DNA from: Prescottella sp. R16
Lineage (GTDB): Bacteria; Actinomycetota; Actinomycetes; Mycobacteriales; Mycobacteriaceae
Assembly: GCF_030656875.1 (NCBI RefSeq)
Contig: NZ_CP130943.1
Coordinates: forward strand, 4,464,001 to 4,528,000
Direction of reading: 5' to 3'
DNA: 64,000 nucleotides
Positions 39,664 through 50,400 of this stretch are shown piece after piece; the first letter of the stretch is position 1, and each line of letters starts with the position of its first letter. The notes below the pieces were generated by a model. The model worked only from the letters and a program-made list of their open reading frames with translations, was not told the origin of the DNA and ran no database searches. The position numbers were made by a program, and so were the translations under genes.

Positions 39664-39728
39664 CCCTTGTGGCCGAATGTCACACCGGTTCAGTCGGACT
39701 GAACGCATGTGACATTCGGCCACAAGGG
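39664..39728 (-). terminator. Perfect 20-bp inverted repeat downstream of modC
   Basis: The arms at 39664-39683 (starting CCCTTGTGGCCG) and 39709-39728 are perfect reverse complements around a 25-base centre. The centre has its own GTTCAG/CTGAAC pair. It lies 7 bp past the modC stop and so should end the molybdate operon. Confidence 0.65.
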
Positions 39729-39735
39729 GAGACGA

Positions 39736-40839
39736 CTACAGGCCGTCACCCGGCGGGACGTGGGCCGCACCGGCCGCGTAGACGGCGACCTCGGTGGCCT
39801 TGACGACGAAGAACACGTCGGCGCCCGGGACGAGGTCGAGATCGGCGACCGCGCCGGCGGTCACGTCGGCGACCAGGCCGGGGGAGCCGTCGGGATGGTC
39901 GTCGGCCCGCACCCGCACCGCACCGCCACGGCCGGTGACCTCGGCGATGCGCACCGGGAACACATTGCGCGGGCTACCGTCCGGGCGCGTCCGGTACACC
40001 GCCACCGCGGTGGGGGCGAACACTGCGACCGCGTCGTCGCCGACCGGGTACGACGCGTCCACGACACCGCGCACCGGACCGGCCACCGTGTGCAGTCGAT
40101 CGCCGTCGAACCGTCCGGCGAGCAGGTTGACGCCGGCGATGCGGGCCGCGAAGGTGCTGCGGGGACGTGCCAGCACCCGGTCCACGGGGCCCTCCTCGAC
40201 GATGCGTCCCCCGTCGACGACGATCGCGCGGTCGGCGAGCGCCAACGCGTCGAGGACGTCGTGGGTGACGACGACCGCGGTCCGGCCGTGCTCGCGCAGC
40301 ACCCGTCGCAGCAGGGCCCGGATCGTGGGGGCGGCCGCGACGTCGAGGGCGGCCATCGGTTCGTCGAGCAGCAGCAGGGCCGGTTCGGCGGCGAGGGCCC
40401 GCGCCACCGACACCCGCTGAGCCTGCCCGCCGGACAGTTTCCGGGGACGGCGTCCGGCCAGATCGGTCGCGTCGACCTCCGCCAGCCACCGGTCCGCGGC
40501 CGCATACGATTCGGTTCGGCCCCGGCCCGCGCTGCGCGGGCCGAACGCCACGTTCTCCCGCACCGTCAGGTGCGGGAACATCAGCGGCTCCTGCGCCAGC
40601 AGTCCCACCGATCGCCGATGCGGCGGCACCGCAACATTTTCCGCCGTGTCGGTGAGAACGTGGCCGTCGAGGACGACCCGGCCGACGTCCGGGAGGAGCA
40701 GCCCGGCGACGACGTCGAGGAGTGTCGACTTGCCGGCCCCGTTCGGCCCCAGGACGGCGAGAACCTCACCGGACTCGACCGTGAAATCCACGTCCACGCC
40801 GCGTAATTCGATACGGGCGGACACGTCGAGGCCGGTCAC
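39736..40839 (-). CDS. modC: Molybdate ABC transporter ATPase
   Basis: A 367-residue ATPase. Walker A is GPNGAGKST, the Q-loop [11 protein letters not shown], the signature LSGGQAQR, Walker [13 protein letters not shown] and the switch [11 protein letters not shown]. The C-terminal third (from about residue 240) contains the molybdate-binding TOBE-type domain found in ModC. The GTG start overlaps the modB stop by 4 bases. With ModB and ModA it imports molybdate for molybdenum cofactor enzymes. Confidence 0.92.
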   Translation of the reverse strand: MTGLDVSARIELRGVDVDFTVESGEVLAVLGPNGAGKSTLLDVVAGLLLPDVGRVVLDGHVLTDTAENVAVPPHRRSVGLLAQEPLMFPHLTVRENVAFGPRSAGRGRTESYAAADRWLAEVDATDLAGRRPRKLSGGQAQRVSVARALAAEPALLLLDEPMAALDVAAAPTIRALLRRVLREHGRTAVVVTHDVLDALALADRAIVVDGGRIVEEGPVDRVLARPRSTFAARIAGVNLLAGRFDGDRLHTVAGPVRGVVDASYPVGDDAVAVFAPTAVAVYRTRPDGSPRNVFPVRIAEVTGRGGAVRVRADDHPDGSPGLVADVTAGAVADLDLVPGADVFFVVKATEVAVYAAGAAHVPPGDGL

Positions 40840-41642
40840 AGGGCACCTGCCGGACGCCGGGACCGCACCCCGACGACGATCACGACGGCCACCACCACCA
40901 GTACCAGCGACAGCGCGACGGCGGCGTCCGGATCGATTTCCCGCTGCAGGTAGATCTCCAGCGGCAGCGTCCGGGTCACTCCCTGCAGGCTGCCCGCGAA
41001 CGTGAGGGTGGCACCGAATTCGCCGAGTGCCCGCGCGAACGCCAGCACCGCACCGGAGATCACCCCCGGTAGCACGAGCGGCAGCGTCACCCTCCGCAAC
41101 ACCGTCGTGGGCCGCGCGCCGAGGGTGGCGGCGACGGCCTCGTAGCGGCGCCCGGCCGTGCGCAGGGCCCCCTCGAGACTGATCACCAGGAACGGCAGTG
41201 CCACGAACGTCTGCGCGAGCACGACCGCCGTCGTGGAGAACGCGATCTGGATTCCGGCGGCCTCGAGGTGCCGGCCGATCAGGCCGTGCCGCCCGAACGT
41301 GTACAGCAGCGCGAGTCCCCCGACGACGGGCGGCAGCACCAACGGCAGCAGGACCAGGGACCGCAGCGCGGCGAGTCCGGGGAAGTGGCAGCGGGCCGAC
41401 ACGAGCGCCATCGGCACCCCCAGCAGCAGGCACAACAGCGTGCTCGCCGACGCCGTCTTCAGGCTCAACCACAGTGCGGCACGGGATGATTCGGAAGTGA
41501 CGAGGGGAACGAAGTGCGCCCAGTCGACACCGGCGAGCATCGCGGCGAGGGGCAGCACCACGAGCAGCCCGCCCACGGTCGCGGGCACGAACACCCAGCC
41601 GGGCAGCCCGGCCGGGGTCCGTCCCGTCGACCGGTCGGTCAC
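40836..41642 (-). CDS. modB: Molybdate ABC transporter permease
   Basis: A 268-residue permease with six membrane segments. [26 protein letters not shown] and [28 protein letters not shown] are the conserved ModB blocks, the second being the EAA-type ATPase contact loop. [11 protein letters not shown] is also characteristic. Both ends overlap neighbours by 4 bases (GTGA), so the operon is tightly coupled in translation. Confidence 0.93.
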   Translation of the reverse strand: MTDRSTGRTPAGLPGWVFVPATVGGLLVVLPLAAMLAGVDWAHFVPLVTSESSRAALWLSLKTASASTLLCLLLGVPMALVSARCHFPGLAALRSLVLLPLVLPPVVGGLALLYTFGRHGLIGRHLEAAGIQIAFSTTAVVLAQTFVALPFLVISLEGALRTAGRRYEAVAATLGARPTTVLRRVTLPLVLPGVISGAVLAFARALGEFGATLTFAGSLQGVTRTLPLEIYLQREIDPDAAVALSLVLVVVAVVIVVGVRSRRPAGAL

Positions 41643-42430
41643 GGCGCCCCGAACCCCGCGTCGGACAGCACCTGACGGCCCTCCTTGCCGAGTACGAACG
41701 CCACGAAACGCCCAGCCGTGTCTGCGTTCTCGGATTCCTTCAGCACCGCGATCGGGTAGGTGTTGACCACTCGCTCGGCCTCCGGGAACGGCACCGCCTC
41801 GACCTTGCCGCCCGCACCGGCGGCGTCGGTGACGTACACCAGGCCGGCATCGGCCTGCCCCGTGACGACCTTGCCGAGGACGTCGGTCACCGACGACTCC
41901 TCACTGACCGGTGACAGCCCGACCCCGGTGGCGTCCTCGATCTTCTGGGCGGAGGTCCCGCACGGCACCTGCGGGGCGCACACCACGACCTTCACGTCGG
42001 GGCGCGCCAGATCGGCGAACGACGTGACGTGCGCGGGATTACCGGGCGGCACCGCGATGGTGAGGATGTTGGTCGCGAAGTTCACCGGGGCGGCCGCGGG
42101 CAGACCGGCCTGCACCGCCTTGGTCATGTTCGCGGTGTCCGCGGACGCGAACACGTCGCCGTGCGCACCCTGGTCGAGTTGGGTGACCAGCGACGACGAG
42201 CCCCCGAACGAGAAGGTGACGGTGGTGCCCGGATTCTGCTCCTCGAACCGGCGCCCCAGTTCGGTGAACGTCGACTGCAACGATGCCGCGGCGAACACCG
42301 TGAGCTGCTGTTCGGCAACGGTGTCGGTGGTGGATGCCGCCGCCTCGTCGGGGGAGCTGCCGCCGCATCCGGACAGCAGCAGGACCGTCGCCGCGGCGAT
42401 CCCGGCCGTGACCGCCCGCAACCGCCTCAC
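41639..42430 (-). CDS. modA: Molybdate-binding lipoprotein
   Basis: A 263-residue periplasmic-type binding protein. The signal ends in the lipobox L-S-G-C-G. The mature protein begins [23 protein letters not shown], the ModA hallmark that supplies Ser ligands for the oxyanion, and continues with [26 protein letters not shown]. The GTG start at 42430 overlaps the stop of the mopI-like gene by 4 bases. Confidence 0.93.
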   Translation of the reverse strand: MRRLRAVTAGIAAATVLLLSGCGGSSPDEAAASTTDTVAEQQLTVFAAASLQSTFTELGRRFEEQNPGTTVTFSFGGSSSLVTQLDQGAHGDVFASADTANMTKAVQAGLPAAAPVNFATNILTIAVPPGNPAHVTSFADLARPDVKVVVCAPQVPCGTSAQKIEDATGVGLSPVSEESSVTDVLGKVVTGQADAGLVYVTDAAGAGGKVEAVPFPEAERVVNTYPIAVLKESENADTAGRFVAFVLGKEGRQVLSDAGFGAP

Positions 42431-42834
42431 GCGACCGCTCCCGGAGTCTCCACGATCACCGTCGTCGCCTTCACGACGGCGACCGTGACGCTGCCCGGTT
42501 CGAGCGCGAGCTCGCGGGCGGCGTCGGCGCTCATCAGTGACACGACGACGAACGGGCCGCACTGCATCTCGACCTGCGCCATCACCCCGTCGACGACCAC
42601 TCGGGTCACCAGACCGGGGAACCGGTTGCGCGCCGAACTACCCACGCCCAGTGGATCCTCCGGGGTGCGGGTGGCGTTGACCCGGGCGAACTCGGCGAGC
42701 TGCCGGCCGTCGACCACCATCCTGCCGGTGTCGTCCTTGTGGGCGTCGAGGGTGCCGGCGTCGACCCACCGGCGGACGGTGTCGTCGCTGACGCCCAGCA
42801 ACTGGGCTGCGTCGCGGATCCGAATTTCGGGCAT
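42427..42834 (-). CDS. HTH plus Mop/TOBE molybdate-responsive protein (first gene of the mod operon)
   Basis: A 135-residue two-domain protein. Residues 1-50 form a MerR/excisionase-type HTH (IRIRDAAQLLGVSDDTVRRWVDAGTLDAHK). Residues 68-130 form a single Mop/TOBE domain (FPGLVTRVVVDGVMAQVEMQCGP…VKATTVIVE), which binds molybdate. This is a compact alternative to ModE and probably senses molybdate to control the operon it opens, or stores it. Its stop overlaps modA. Whether it binds DNA is inferred. Confidence 0.88.
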   Translation of the reverse strand: MPEIRIRDAAQLLGVSDDTVRRWVDAGTLDAHKDDTGRMVVDGRQLAEFARVNATRTPEDPLGVGSSARNRFPGLVTRVVVDGVMAQVEMQCGPFVVVSLMSADAARELALEPGSVTVAVVKATTVIVETPGAVA

Positions 42835-42892
42835 TCACGGAGTCTAGGTCCGTGGATACGGAAGGTTCAACGGATCCGTGTCGCAGATACGG

Positions 42893-44344
42893 CTACTTCG
42901 GCTGTTCCGCCCACCACGCCAGCAGTGCCGCCTCGGCCTCGTCCCGCTCGAGCGGGCCGCGGTCCAGGCGCAGCTCCTTGAGGAACTTCCAGGCCTTGCC
43001 GACCTGCGGTCCGGCCGGGATCCCGAGCAGTTCCATGATCGCGTTGCCGTCGAGGTCCGGGCGCACCCGCGCCAGATCCTCCTGCTCGGCGATCCGGGCG
43101 ATCCGCCTCTCGAGGTCGTCGTAGGTGGCCTGCAGCTTCGCCGCACGTCGCTTGTTGCGGGTGGTGCAGTCCGCGCGGACCAGCTTGTGCAGCCGGGGCA
43201 GCAGGTCACCGGCGTCGGTGACGTAACGACGGACCGCCGAATCGGTCCACTGGCCCTCGCCGTAGCCGTGGAAACGCAGGTGCAGGAACACCAGCTGGCC
43301 CACGTCGTCGACCATCTGCTTGGAATACTTGAGCGCCCGCATCCGCTTGCGCACCATCTTCGCGCCGACCACCTCGTGGTGGTGGAAGCTGACGCCGCCG
43401 CCCGGCTCGTTGCGCTTGGTGTCCGGCTTCCCGATGTCGTGCAGCAGCGCCGCCCAGCGCAGCACCAGGTCCGGGTCGCCGTCCTCGAGGTCGATGGCCT
43501 GCTTGAGCACCGTCAGCGAATGCCAGTACACGTCCTTGTGCTGGTGGTGCTCGTCGATCTCGAGCTTCAGCTGCGGGATCTCCGGGATCACGTGCGCCGC
43601 GAGCCCCGTCTCGCACATCACGTCGACACCGTCGATCGGGAACTCGCCGAGGATCAGCTTGTCGAGCTCGGTGTGCACCCGCTCGGCGGTGATCCGCTCG
43701 ATCTGTCCGGACATCTCCACGATCGCCTGTTGCACGCGCGGGGCGAGGGTGAACCCGAGCTGCGAGACGAAGCGGCACGCGCGCAGCATCCGCAGCGGGT
43801 CGTCGTTGAACGAGATCTCCGGCGCCGCGGGGGTGTCGAGGACGCCCGCGAGGAGCGCGTCCATACCGTTCAACGGGTCGACGAACTCGAACGTGCCGCT
43901 GCCGTCGACCCGCACCGCCATCGCGTTGACGGTGAAGTCGCGACGGACCAGATCCTCGTCCAGCGTCGTGCCGTACTGCACCTCGGGATTGCGGGTGACG
44001 CCGTCGTACGTGTCGGTGCGGTAGGTCGTGATCTCGATCTGGTCGGCGCCCTTCGCGGCACTGATCGTCCCGAACGCGATGCCGGTGTCCCACTGGTTGT
44101 CGGCCCAGCCGCGCAGGATCTGCTGCACCTGCTCGGGGTGCGCGTCGGTGGTGAAGTCGAGGTCGGTGCCGAGGCGGCCCAGCACGGCGTCGCGCACACT
44201 GCCGCCCACCAGATACAGCTCGTGCCCGGCCTCGGCGAAACGCGCACCGAGCGGATTCAGCACATCCGACAGGGCACTCAAGGTCTCGTGCGCACCGCGG
44301 AGCAGTCGGGCACGCCGGTCGGCGGCGGGGGTGGGGGCATTCAC
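42893..44344 (-). CDS. pcnA: CCA tRNA nucleotidyltransferase with HD domain
   Basis: A 483-residue class II nucleotidyltransferase, the Rv3907c (PcnA) orthologue by sequence type and position. [24 protein letters not shown] has the G-G-S and D-x-D of the catalytic centre. [10 protein letters not shown] and RFVSQLGF follow. The HD phosphohydrolase domain includes [11 protein letters not shown] and [10 protein letters not shown]. It adds or repairs the 3'-CCA of tRNAs in the cytoplasm. It starts at GTG 44344 and diverges from mutT4 with a 90-bp gap. Confidence 0.95.
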   Translation of the reverse strand: MNAPTPAADRRARLLRGAHETLSALSDVLNPLGARFAEAGHELYLVGGSVRDAVLGRLGTDLDFTTDAHPEQVQQILRGWADNQWDTGIAFGTISAAKGADQIEITTYRTDTYDGVTRNPEVQYGTTLDEDLVRRDFTVNAMAVRVDGSGTFEFVDPLNGMDALLAGVLDTPAAPEISFNDDPLRMLRACRFVSQLGFTLAPRVQQAIVEMSGQIERITAERVHTELDKLILGEFPIDGVDVMCETGLAAHVIPEIPQLKLEIDEHHQHKDVYWHSLTVLKQAIDLEDGDPDLVLRWAALLHDIGKPDTKRNEPGGGVSFHHHEVVGAKMVRKRMRALKYSKQMVDDVGQLVFLHLRFHGYGEGQWTDSAVRRYVTDAGDLLPRLHKLVRADCTTRNKRRAAKLQATYDDLERRIARIAEQEDLARVRPDLDGNAIMELLGIPAGPQVGKAWKFLKELRLDRGPLERDEAEAALLAWWAEQPK

Positions 44345-44434
44345 GACCGCAAACCTTACCGAGGCCCGGGAGCGGCCGGATCGCGCTGGCGTGGGAATCC
44401 GGCAGTTCGAGCCGCGTCAACTACGATCGATGAG

Positions 44435-44989
44435 GTGTCCGCCGCCGAACGTTCCAACCGCAACCGCCGCTCCTCGCGGCGTCGCGGTTCCGGCACGGGT
44501 TCCGGCGCACCACACCTGCGCACGGTGCGGGAAACGTCCGCCGGAGGACTGGTCGTCGACGGTCTCGGCGGGCCCCACGACAAACTGTGCGCCGCCCTCA
44601 TCGGCCGCACCGACCGGCGCGGACGGCTGCTCTGGTCCCTCCCCAAGGGGCACATCGAGCAGGGCGAGACAGCCGAACAGACCGCGATGCGGGAAGTCGC
44701 CGAGGAGACCGGCATCCGCGGGTCCGTCGTCGCCTCCCTCGGCAGCATCGACTACTGGTTCGTCACCGAGGGCCGCCGCGTCCACAAGACCGTGCACCAC
44801 TATCTGATGCGTTCCCTCGGCGGGGAACTGTCCGACGCCGACATCGAGGTCACCGAGGTGGCCTGGGTGCCACTGTCCGAACTGGACTCCCGCCTCGCGT
44901 ACGCCGACGAACGCAAACTCGCGGAGATCGCCGGACAGCTCATCGCGGACATGGAGCACTCACCCGTCGGGAGGACCGGCGCGGAATGA
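44435..44989 (+). CDS. mutT4: NUDIX hydrolase, MutT4 (Rv3908) orthologue
   Basis: A 184-residue protein. A very basic N-terminus ([16 protein letters not shown]) precedes the domain. The Nudix box [23 protein letters not shown] has all Glu residues of G-x5-E-x7-R-E-U-x-E-E-x-G-U. Family members hydrolyse nucleoside diphosphate derivatives, often to clean damaged nucleotides. It starts at GTG 44435 and its stop overlaps the next start (ATGA). The order pcnA-mutT4-Rv3909-Rv3910-sigM is conserved in mycobacteria. Confidence 0.9.
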   Translation: MSAAERSNRNRRSSRRRGSGTGSGAPHLRTVRETSAGGLVVDGLGGPHDKLCAALIGRTDRRGRLLWSLPKGHIEQGETAEQTAMREVAEETGIRGSVVASLGSIDYWFVTEGRRVHKTVHHYLMRSLGGELSDADIEVTEVAWVPLSELDSRLAYADERKLAEIAGQLIADMEHSPVGRTGAE

Positions 44990-47430
44990 CAGTGGCATCG
45001 CGTCCGGCATGGCGACGACCCGGTGCCTCGATCCTCACGGCGCTGACGCTCGTCCTCATGCTGATCAGCGCCGTCGCAGCGATCGGGACCGGCACCGCGT
45101 CCGCGCAGACGACCGGGCAGGACACCACCGACCCCACGACGGCCGGGACCCGGGCACCCGCCACCAAATCCCGCGGGCAGCCGAAATTCCTGGCACTGAG
45201 CGTCGACGCCGTCACCCCGACCGCCGTCACCACCACCACCGACCCGGTCGTCACCGTCACCGGCACCGTCCGGAACGTCGGCGACCGGCCCGTCACCGAC
45301 ATCGGGGTCCGGTTGCAGCGGGCGGCCGCGGTCTCCGCGAGCGAGGAACTGCGCACGTCCCTGGACCTGGACCAGGGGGCGTTCGACACCGTCGGCCCGT
45401 TCGTCCAGGTGGCGTCCGAACTCGACGTCGGTGAACGCAAACAGTTCACGCTGTCGCTGCCGCTGCGGTCGCGGGCCGGCTGGTCCCTCGACATCACCGA
45501 ACCCGGCGTCTACCCGCTGCTGGTCAACGTCAACGGCAGCCCCGAGTACGGCGGGCAGGCCCGCCTCGACGACGCCCGATTCCTGCTCCCGGTACTCGGG
45601 TTGCCGCAGTCGGCGGGCTCGTCCGAGACGGCGCCGCAGGGCTCGCAGTCCGGGTCGGCGACCGCGCCCGTCCCCCCCGACACGTCGAATCCGCTGGCGG
45701 TCACGATGCTGTGGCCGCTCACCGACGAACCCCGGCTCGCGGCCGGTGTCCCCGGCTCGGTCGGCGACAAGGTGCGGCTCGTCGACGACGACCTGGCCCG
45801 ATCGCTGTCCTCGGGCGGCCGGCTCGACGGGCTCCTCGACGCCGTCGAATACGCGACCGGACCCGACGTGGACCGGGACCGGCGGCTCGCCGACAGCATG
45901 TGCCTGGCCGTCGACCCCGACCTGCTCGTCACCGTCGGCAACATGACCCGCGGCTACCTGGTCGTCGACGATCCCACGGACCCGACCGGGCCGGCCCGGG
46001 ACGGGACCGGACGCGACGCCGCCGCCGACTGGCTCGACCGGCTCACCACCCTGGCCCGCACGATGTGCGTCACCGCGGTGCCGTTCGCGCAGGTCGACCT
46101 CGCCGCGCTGAGCCGGGTGAACGATCCGTCCCTCACCGCGAGCGCCCTGACGTCGCCGTCGGACATCGTCGACGCCGTTCTCGGGGTGACGTCGCAGCGC
46201 GGGGTCACCTGGCCCGACGCCGGCGTCCTCGACGACGGCACCGCCCACCTGCTGCAGCAGCTCGGGTCCACGACGACGGTGCTCGCCGCGAACGCCGTCG
46301 AAACACCGTCCGCGACCACGAGCGGAAAGGTCACGCTCGTCCGCGACGGCGACACCACCGTCGACGCCACCCTGTTCGACGTGTCCGCTGCCGCCGCGCT
46401 GGCCGCTGTCGGCACCGACCCACAGACGCCGTCGTACGTGCCCGAACGGGCGCGCTACAACCTCGACCGGGACTCCCGGACCGCCCGACTGCAGGACGCG
46501 CTCGGCGCCGTGACCTGGTCGGCGCTGCAGAAGCCCGGCAGCCGGTCGGGGGAGCGGTCGATGCTCGTGGTGCCGCCGCAGCAGTGGTCCGCCGGCAGCG
46601 ACGAGGCCGCGACGATCCTCTCGACGGTCTCCACCCTGTTCCGGACCGGTCTCGCGACACCGCGCCCGCTGAGCCGGGTACTCGCGCAACCGCCCGCGTC
46701 CCCCACCGACGCGACCCTCGCGTATCCGCAGCGGGCGATCGTCGACGGGACCCCCGACTCCGTCGAGCAGGGCGTGGCCGCGCAGATCCCGCGCATCGAC
46801 GAGATGGCGGCCGCCCTGGTCGACGACCCGCAGGTGCCGCTGACCCCGACCCGGTTCCTGACCCCGCTGCGCGAGGACCTGGTGCGGGCGATGAGTCTGT
46901 CCGGGCGCCGCGACCAGGACCCCGGGTCCGTCGCCGCCGCCGAGGAGGCCGCGGCCGTCCGCGTGCACGCCGTCACCACCACGATGGACGGCATGTTCCG
47001 GGCGGTCACCATCCTGTCCCCGGGCGGCGTCTACACCCTCGCCTCCGAGCAGAGTCCACTGCTGCTGGTGGCCCGCAACGATCTGCCCGTGGCGATCTCG
47101 GTACGCCTGCGGGTCGACGCCCCGGACGAGATGCACGTCACCGATATCGGGCCGCAGCAGTTGCCGCCGCGCGGCAGCCGATCCTTGCAGGTCCCGGCCG
47201 AGGTCTCCGACTCCCGCACCATGGTGGTGAATTTCTCATTGACCACCGAAAGCGGCCACCACCTGGGTGAACAGGCATCCGTCACGGTTCGATCGAATGC
47301 GTACGGCCAAGCTTTGGCGATAATTACCGCGTGCGCTGGTGCGCTACTGCTGTTCCTCGCCGGACGACGACTCTGGCACCGATTCCGAGGCCAGCCCGAC
47401 CGAGCCGACGAAGGATACGAACGCCGATGA
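44986..47430 (+). CDS. Exported cell-wall associated protein of the Rv3909 (DUF6049) family
   Basis: An 814-residue protein. A signal segment ([21 protein letters not shown]) ends near ASAQT, and a single C-terminal helix ([20 protein letters not shown]) with a basic tail anchors it, so the bulk lies outside the membrane. N-terminal beta-rich modules ([23 protein letters not shown]) look like adhesion-type folds. It is the Rv3909 counterpart by position. Its 4-base overlaps with mutT4 and with the MurJ gene suggest that it works with MurJ in wall synthesis. The exact function is not established. Confidence 0.88.
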   Translation: MTVASRPAWRRPGASILTALTLVLMLISAVAAIGTGTASAQTTGQDTTDPTTAGTRAPATKSRGQPKFLALSVDAVTPTAVTTTTDPVVTVTGTVRNVGDRPVTDIGVRLQRAAAVSASEELRTSLDLDQGAFDTVGPFVQVASELDVGERKQFTLSLPLRSRAGWSLDITEPGVYPLLVNVNGSPEYGGQARLDDARFLLPVLGLPQSAGSSETAPQGSQSGSATAPVPPDTSNPLAVTMLWPLTDEPRLAAGVPGSVGDKVRLVDDDLARSLSSGGRLDGLLDAVEYATGPDVDRDRRLADSMCLAVDPDLLVTVGNMTRGYLVVDDPTDPTGPARDGTGRDAAADWLDRLTTLARTMCVTAVPFAQVDLAALSRVNDPSLTASALTSPSDIVDAVLGVTSQRGVTWPDAGVLDDGTAHLLQQLGSTTTVLAANAVETPSATTSGKVTLVRDGDTTVDATLFDVSAAAALAAVGTDPQTPSYVPERARYNLDRDSRTARLQDALGAVTWSALQKPGSRSGERSMLVVPPQQWSAGSDEAATILSTVSTLFRTGLATPRPLSRVLAQPPASPTDATLAYPQRAIVDGTPDSVEQGVAAQIPRIDEMAAALVDDPQVPLTPTRFLTPLREDLVRAMSLSGRRDQDPGSVAAAEEAAAVRVHAVTTTMDGMFRAVTILSPGGVYTLASEQSPLLLVARNDLPVAISVRLRVDAPDEMHVTDIGPQQLPPRGSRSLQVPAEVSDSRTMVVNFSLTTESGHHLGEQASVTVRSNAYGQALAIITACAGALLLFLAGRRLWHRFRGQPDRADEGYERR

Positions 47431-50400
47431 CCGAGAACTCTCCCGACGAGGGCCATCGGTCGCCGCACCGTCCACTGCCGCCTCACGGCCGGCCACCGCT
47501 GCCGCCGCACGCCCCCCGCCCCGTCCCCCCGGGCGGTCGACGGCCGCTGCCACCCGGTGGCCCGCGGCCCGCACCCCAGGGCATCCCCCGCCCCGTTCCG
47601 CCCGGTGCCCCCCGCCCCGTTCCGCCCGGTGCACCACGGCCCGTGCCGCCACCGGGACAGCGTCCGCCCCGGCCGCTGCCGCCCCGCATGGGCCCACCGC
47701 CGGGGTTGCGCCCCGGACCGCCCGGCCCGCCGCCGCCCCGGATCCAGCCGCAGCGCCCGCTACCGTCGCGACCCGCCCCGGTCACCACCGCACCGGCACC
47801 GGCCCCGGCGGCCGAACCGGAGAAGAAGAGCCTGCTCGCGGCCACCGGATCGATCGCGATCGCGACGCTGATCAGCCGTATCACCGGCTTCCTCAAGCAA
47901 CTGCTGCTGCTGACCGCGCTCGGCCCCGCCGTGGCCAGTGCGTTCACCGTCGCCAGCCAGATCCCGAACATGATCTCCGAACTGGTGCTCGGCGCGGTGC
48001 TCACCGCGATCGTGGTGCCGGTGCTGGTCCGGGCCGAACGCGAGGACCCCGATCAGGGGGCGGCGTTCGTCCGGAGACTCTTCACCGCGGCCCTCGCGCT
48101 GCTGGGTACCGCCGCGCTGCTGGCGACCGCTGCGGCACCGATCCTGACCACCTATTTCTTCCTGCCGCCGGACGGCAAGGTCAATACGGCGCTGGCCACC
48201 GCACTGTGTTTCCTGCTGCTGCCCGCGATCCTGTTCTACGGCCTGTCGGCACTGCTCACCGCGATCCTCAACACCCGGCAGGAGTTCAAACCCGGTGCGT
48301 GGGCGCCGGTCCTGAACAACCTCGTCGTGCTCGGCATCCTCGCCGCCTACTGGCTGCTCCCGGGAGAGATCTCGCTCGACCCGGTCCGGATCAGCGACCC
48401 GCACGTGTTGCTGCTGGGGCTCGGTGTCACGGCCGGTGTCGTCACCCAGGCGATGAGCCTGATCCCCGCGATCCGCCGGCAGGGGATCTCGCTGCGCCCG
48501 CTGTGGGGCCTCGACGACCGGCTCAAGCAGTTCGGCGGCATGGCGATCGCGATCGTGCTGTACGTACTGATCAGCCAGGTCGGCATGGTGTTCGCCACCC
48601 GCGTGTCGGCACACGCCGACGAGGCCGGCCCCGCGATCTACAACAACGCCTGGCTGCTGCTGCAACTGCCGTACGGCGTCCTCGGTGTCACCGTGCTGAC
48701 CGCGATCATGCCGCGGCTCAGCCGCAATGCCGCCGCCGACGACACCCCCGCCGTCGTCGACGACCTGTCGGTAGCCACCCGCCTGACGATGATCGCGCTC
48801 ATCCCGGTCATCACGTTCCTGACCTTCGCCGGCCCGCAGGTCGGTCACGCCCTGTACGGCTACGGCAACTTCGGTGCCGGCAACGCCGAACGGCTCGGCG
48901 AGGCCGTCAGCTGGTCGGCGTTCACACTCGTCCCGTACTCGCTGGTGCTGATCCACCTGCGCGTGTTCTACGCCCGCGAACAGGCGTGGACCCCGACGTG
49001 GATCATCCTCGGCATCACCGGTGTGAAGATCGTGCTGTCGGCGCTGACACCGCTCGTCGCCGCGGACAACCAGCAGGTGGTGGTCCTCCTCGGTGCCGCG
49101 AACGGTCTCTCGTTCATCGCCGGAGCGCTCATCGGTGGGTTCCTGCTGCACCGCAGCCTCGGCGACCTGCGGATGGCGAACGTCGGCAAGACGGTGTGGG
49201 TGGTGCTGCTCGCGTCCGGTGCCGGCGCCGTCGTGATGTACGCGGCCGACACCCTCCTCGGCCTCGACCGGCTGTCCGAGAACTTCGGCGGCCCGGGCGC
49301 GATGATCCGGGTCGCGGTCACCGGCGCCCTGATGCTGGTCGTCACGTTCGTCCTGTTGTGGCTCGCGAAGGTGCCGGAGATCCTCGCGATCACGGTGGCC
49401 GTCCGCCGCCGGATCCCGGGACTCGGCGGCTCCGCCCCCGAACCGTCCGACACGCAGCGCGGATACGAGTCGGAGACCGAGCTGATTCCGGTGGTCCGGG
49501 ACCTGCCGCGGTCCATCGATAGACCGGACGGTCTCCCGTACCCTGGACGCAGCGCATACGTCGGTCAGGACTACATACCCGACGAGTTCATAGAAGGAGC
49601 GCGTGTGAGCGACGACGACGGTGCCGACGACAAGACCGGTACGGCCGGCGACGCCGGCAACATCACTGCCGACACCCCGTCCGGCACCACCGTCGAGAAC
49701 GACACCCCGGCCGCCCCGGAGCCGTCGGACATCCCGGAACGTCCTCGCCGCCGCGACCTGAACGTCGACACCGGGGTGTTCCCGATCGGGTCGCCGCAGC
49801 TGCCGCCGATCCGGGTCTCGGGCCCCGACACCGAGCCTCGGCGCCCGCTGCGCGGCCCCCAGCTGATCGCCGGCGCGTCCGTCGCGGGTGGGCGCTACCG
49901 GCTCCTGGCCCCGCACGGCAGCGCCCGGGGACTGCAGTTCTGGCAGGCCCTCGACGTCAAGCTCGACCGCGAGGTCGCACTCACGTTCGTCGACGCCGAC
50001 CAGCAGGCCGAGGGCCAGGCGGCGACCGGCCCCGACGGACCGCAGGCCATCCTGTCGCGGACCCTGCGCCTGGGCCGGATCAACTCGCCCGGCCTGGCCC
50101 GCGTCCTCGACGTGGTACGCGGCAGCTCGGGCGGCATCGTCGTCGCCGAGTGGACGCCGGGCCGGTCACTGAAGGAGATGGCCGAGACCGAGCCGTCACC
50201 GATCGGTGCCGCCCGCGCGGTGCGGGCACTCGCCGCGGCCGCGGAGGCCGCCCACCGTGGTGGCAGTGCCCTGTCGATCGACGCCCCGGACCGGATCCGC
50301 ATCAGCACGGCCGGTGACGCGGTGCTCGCGTTCCCGGGCACCCTGTCCGACGCCGACCCCACGTCGGACGTCCGTGGCCTCGGTGCGATGCTCTACGCCC

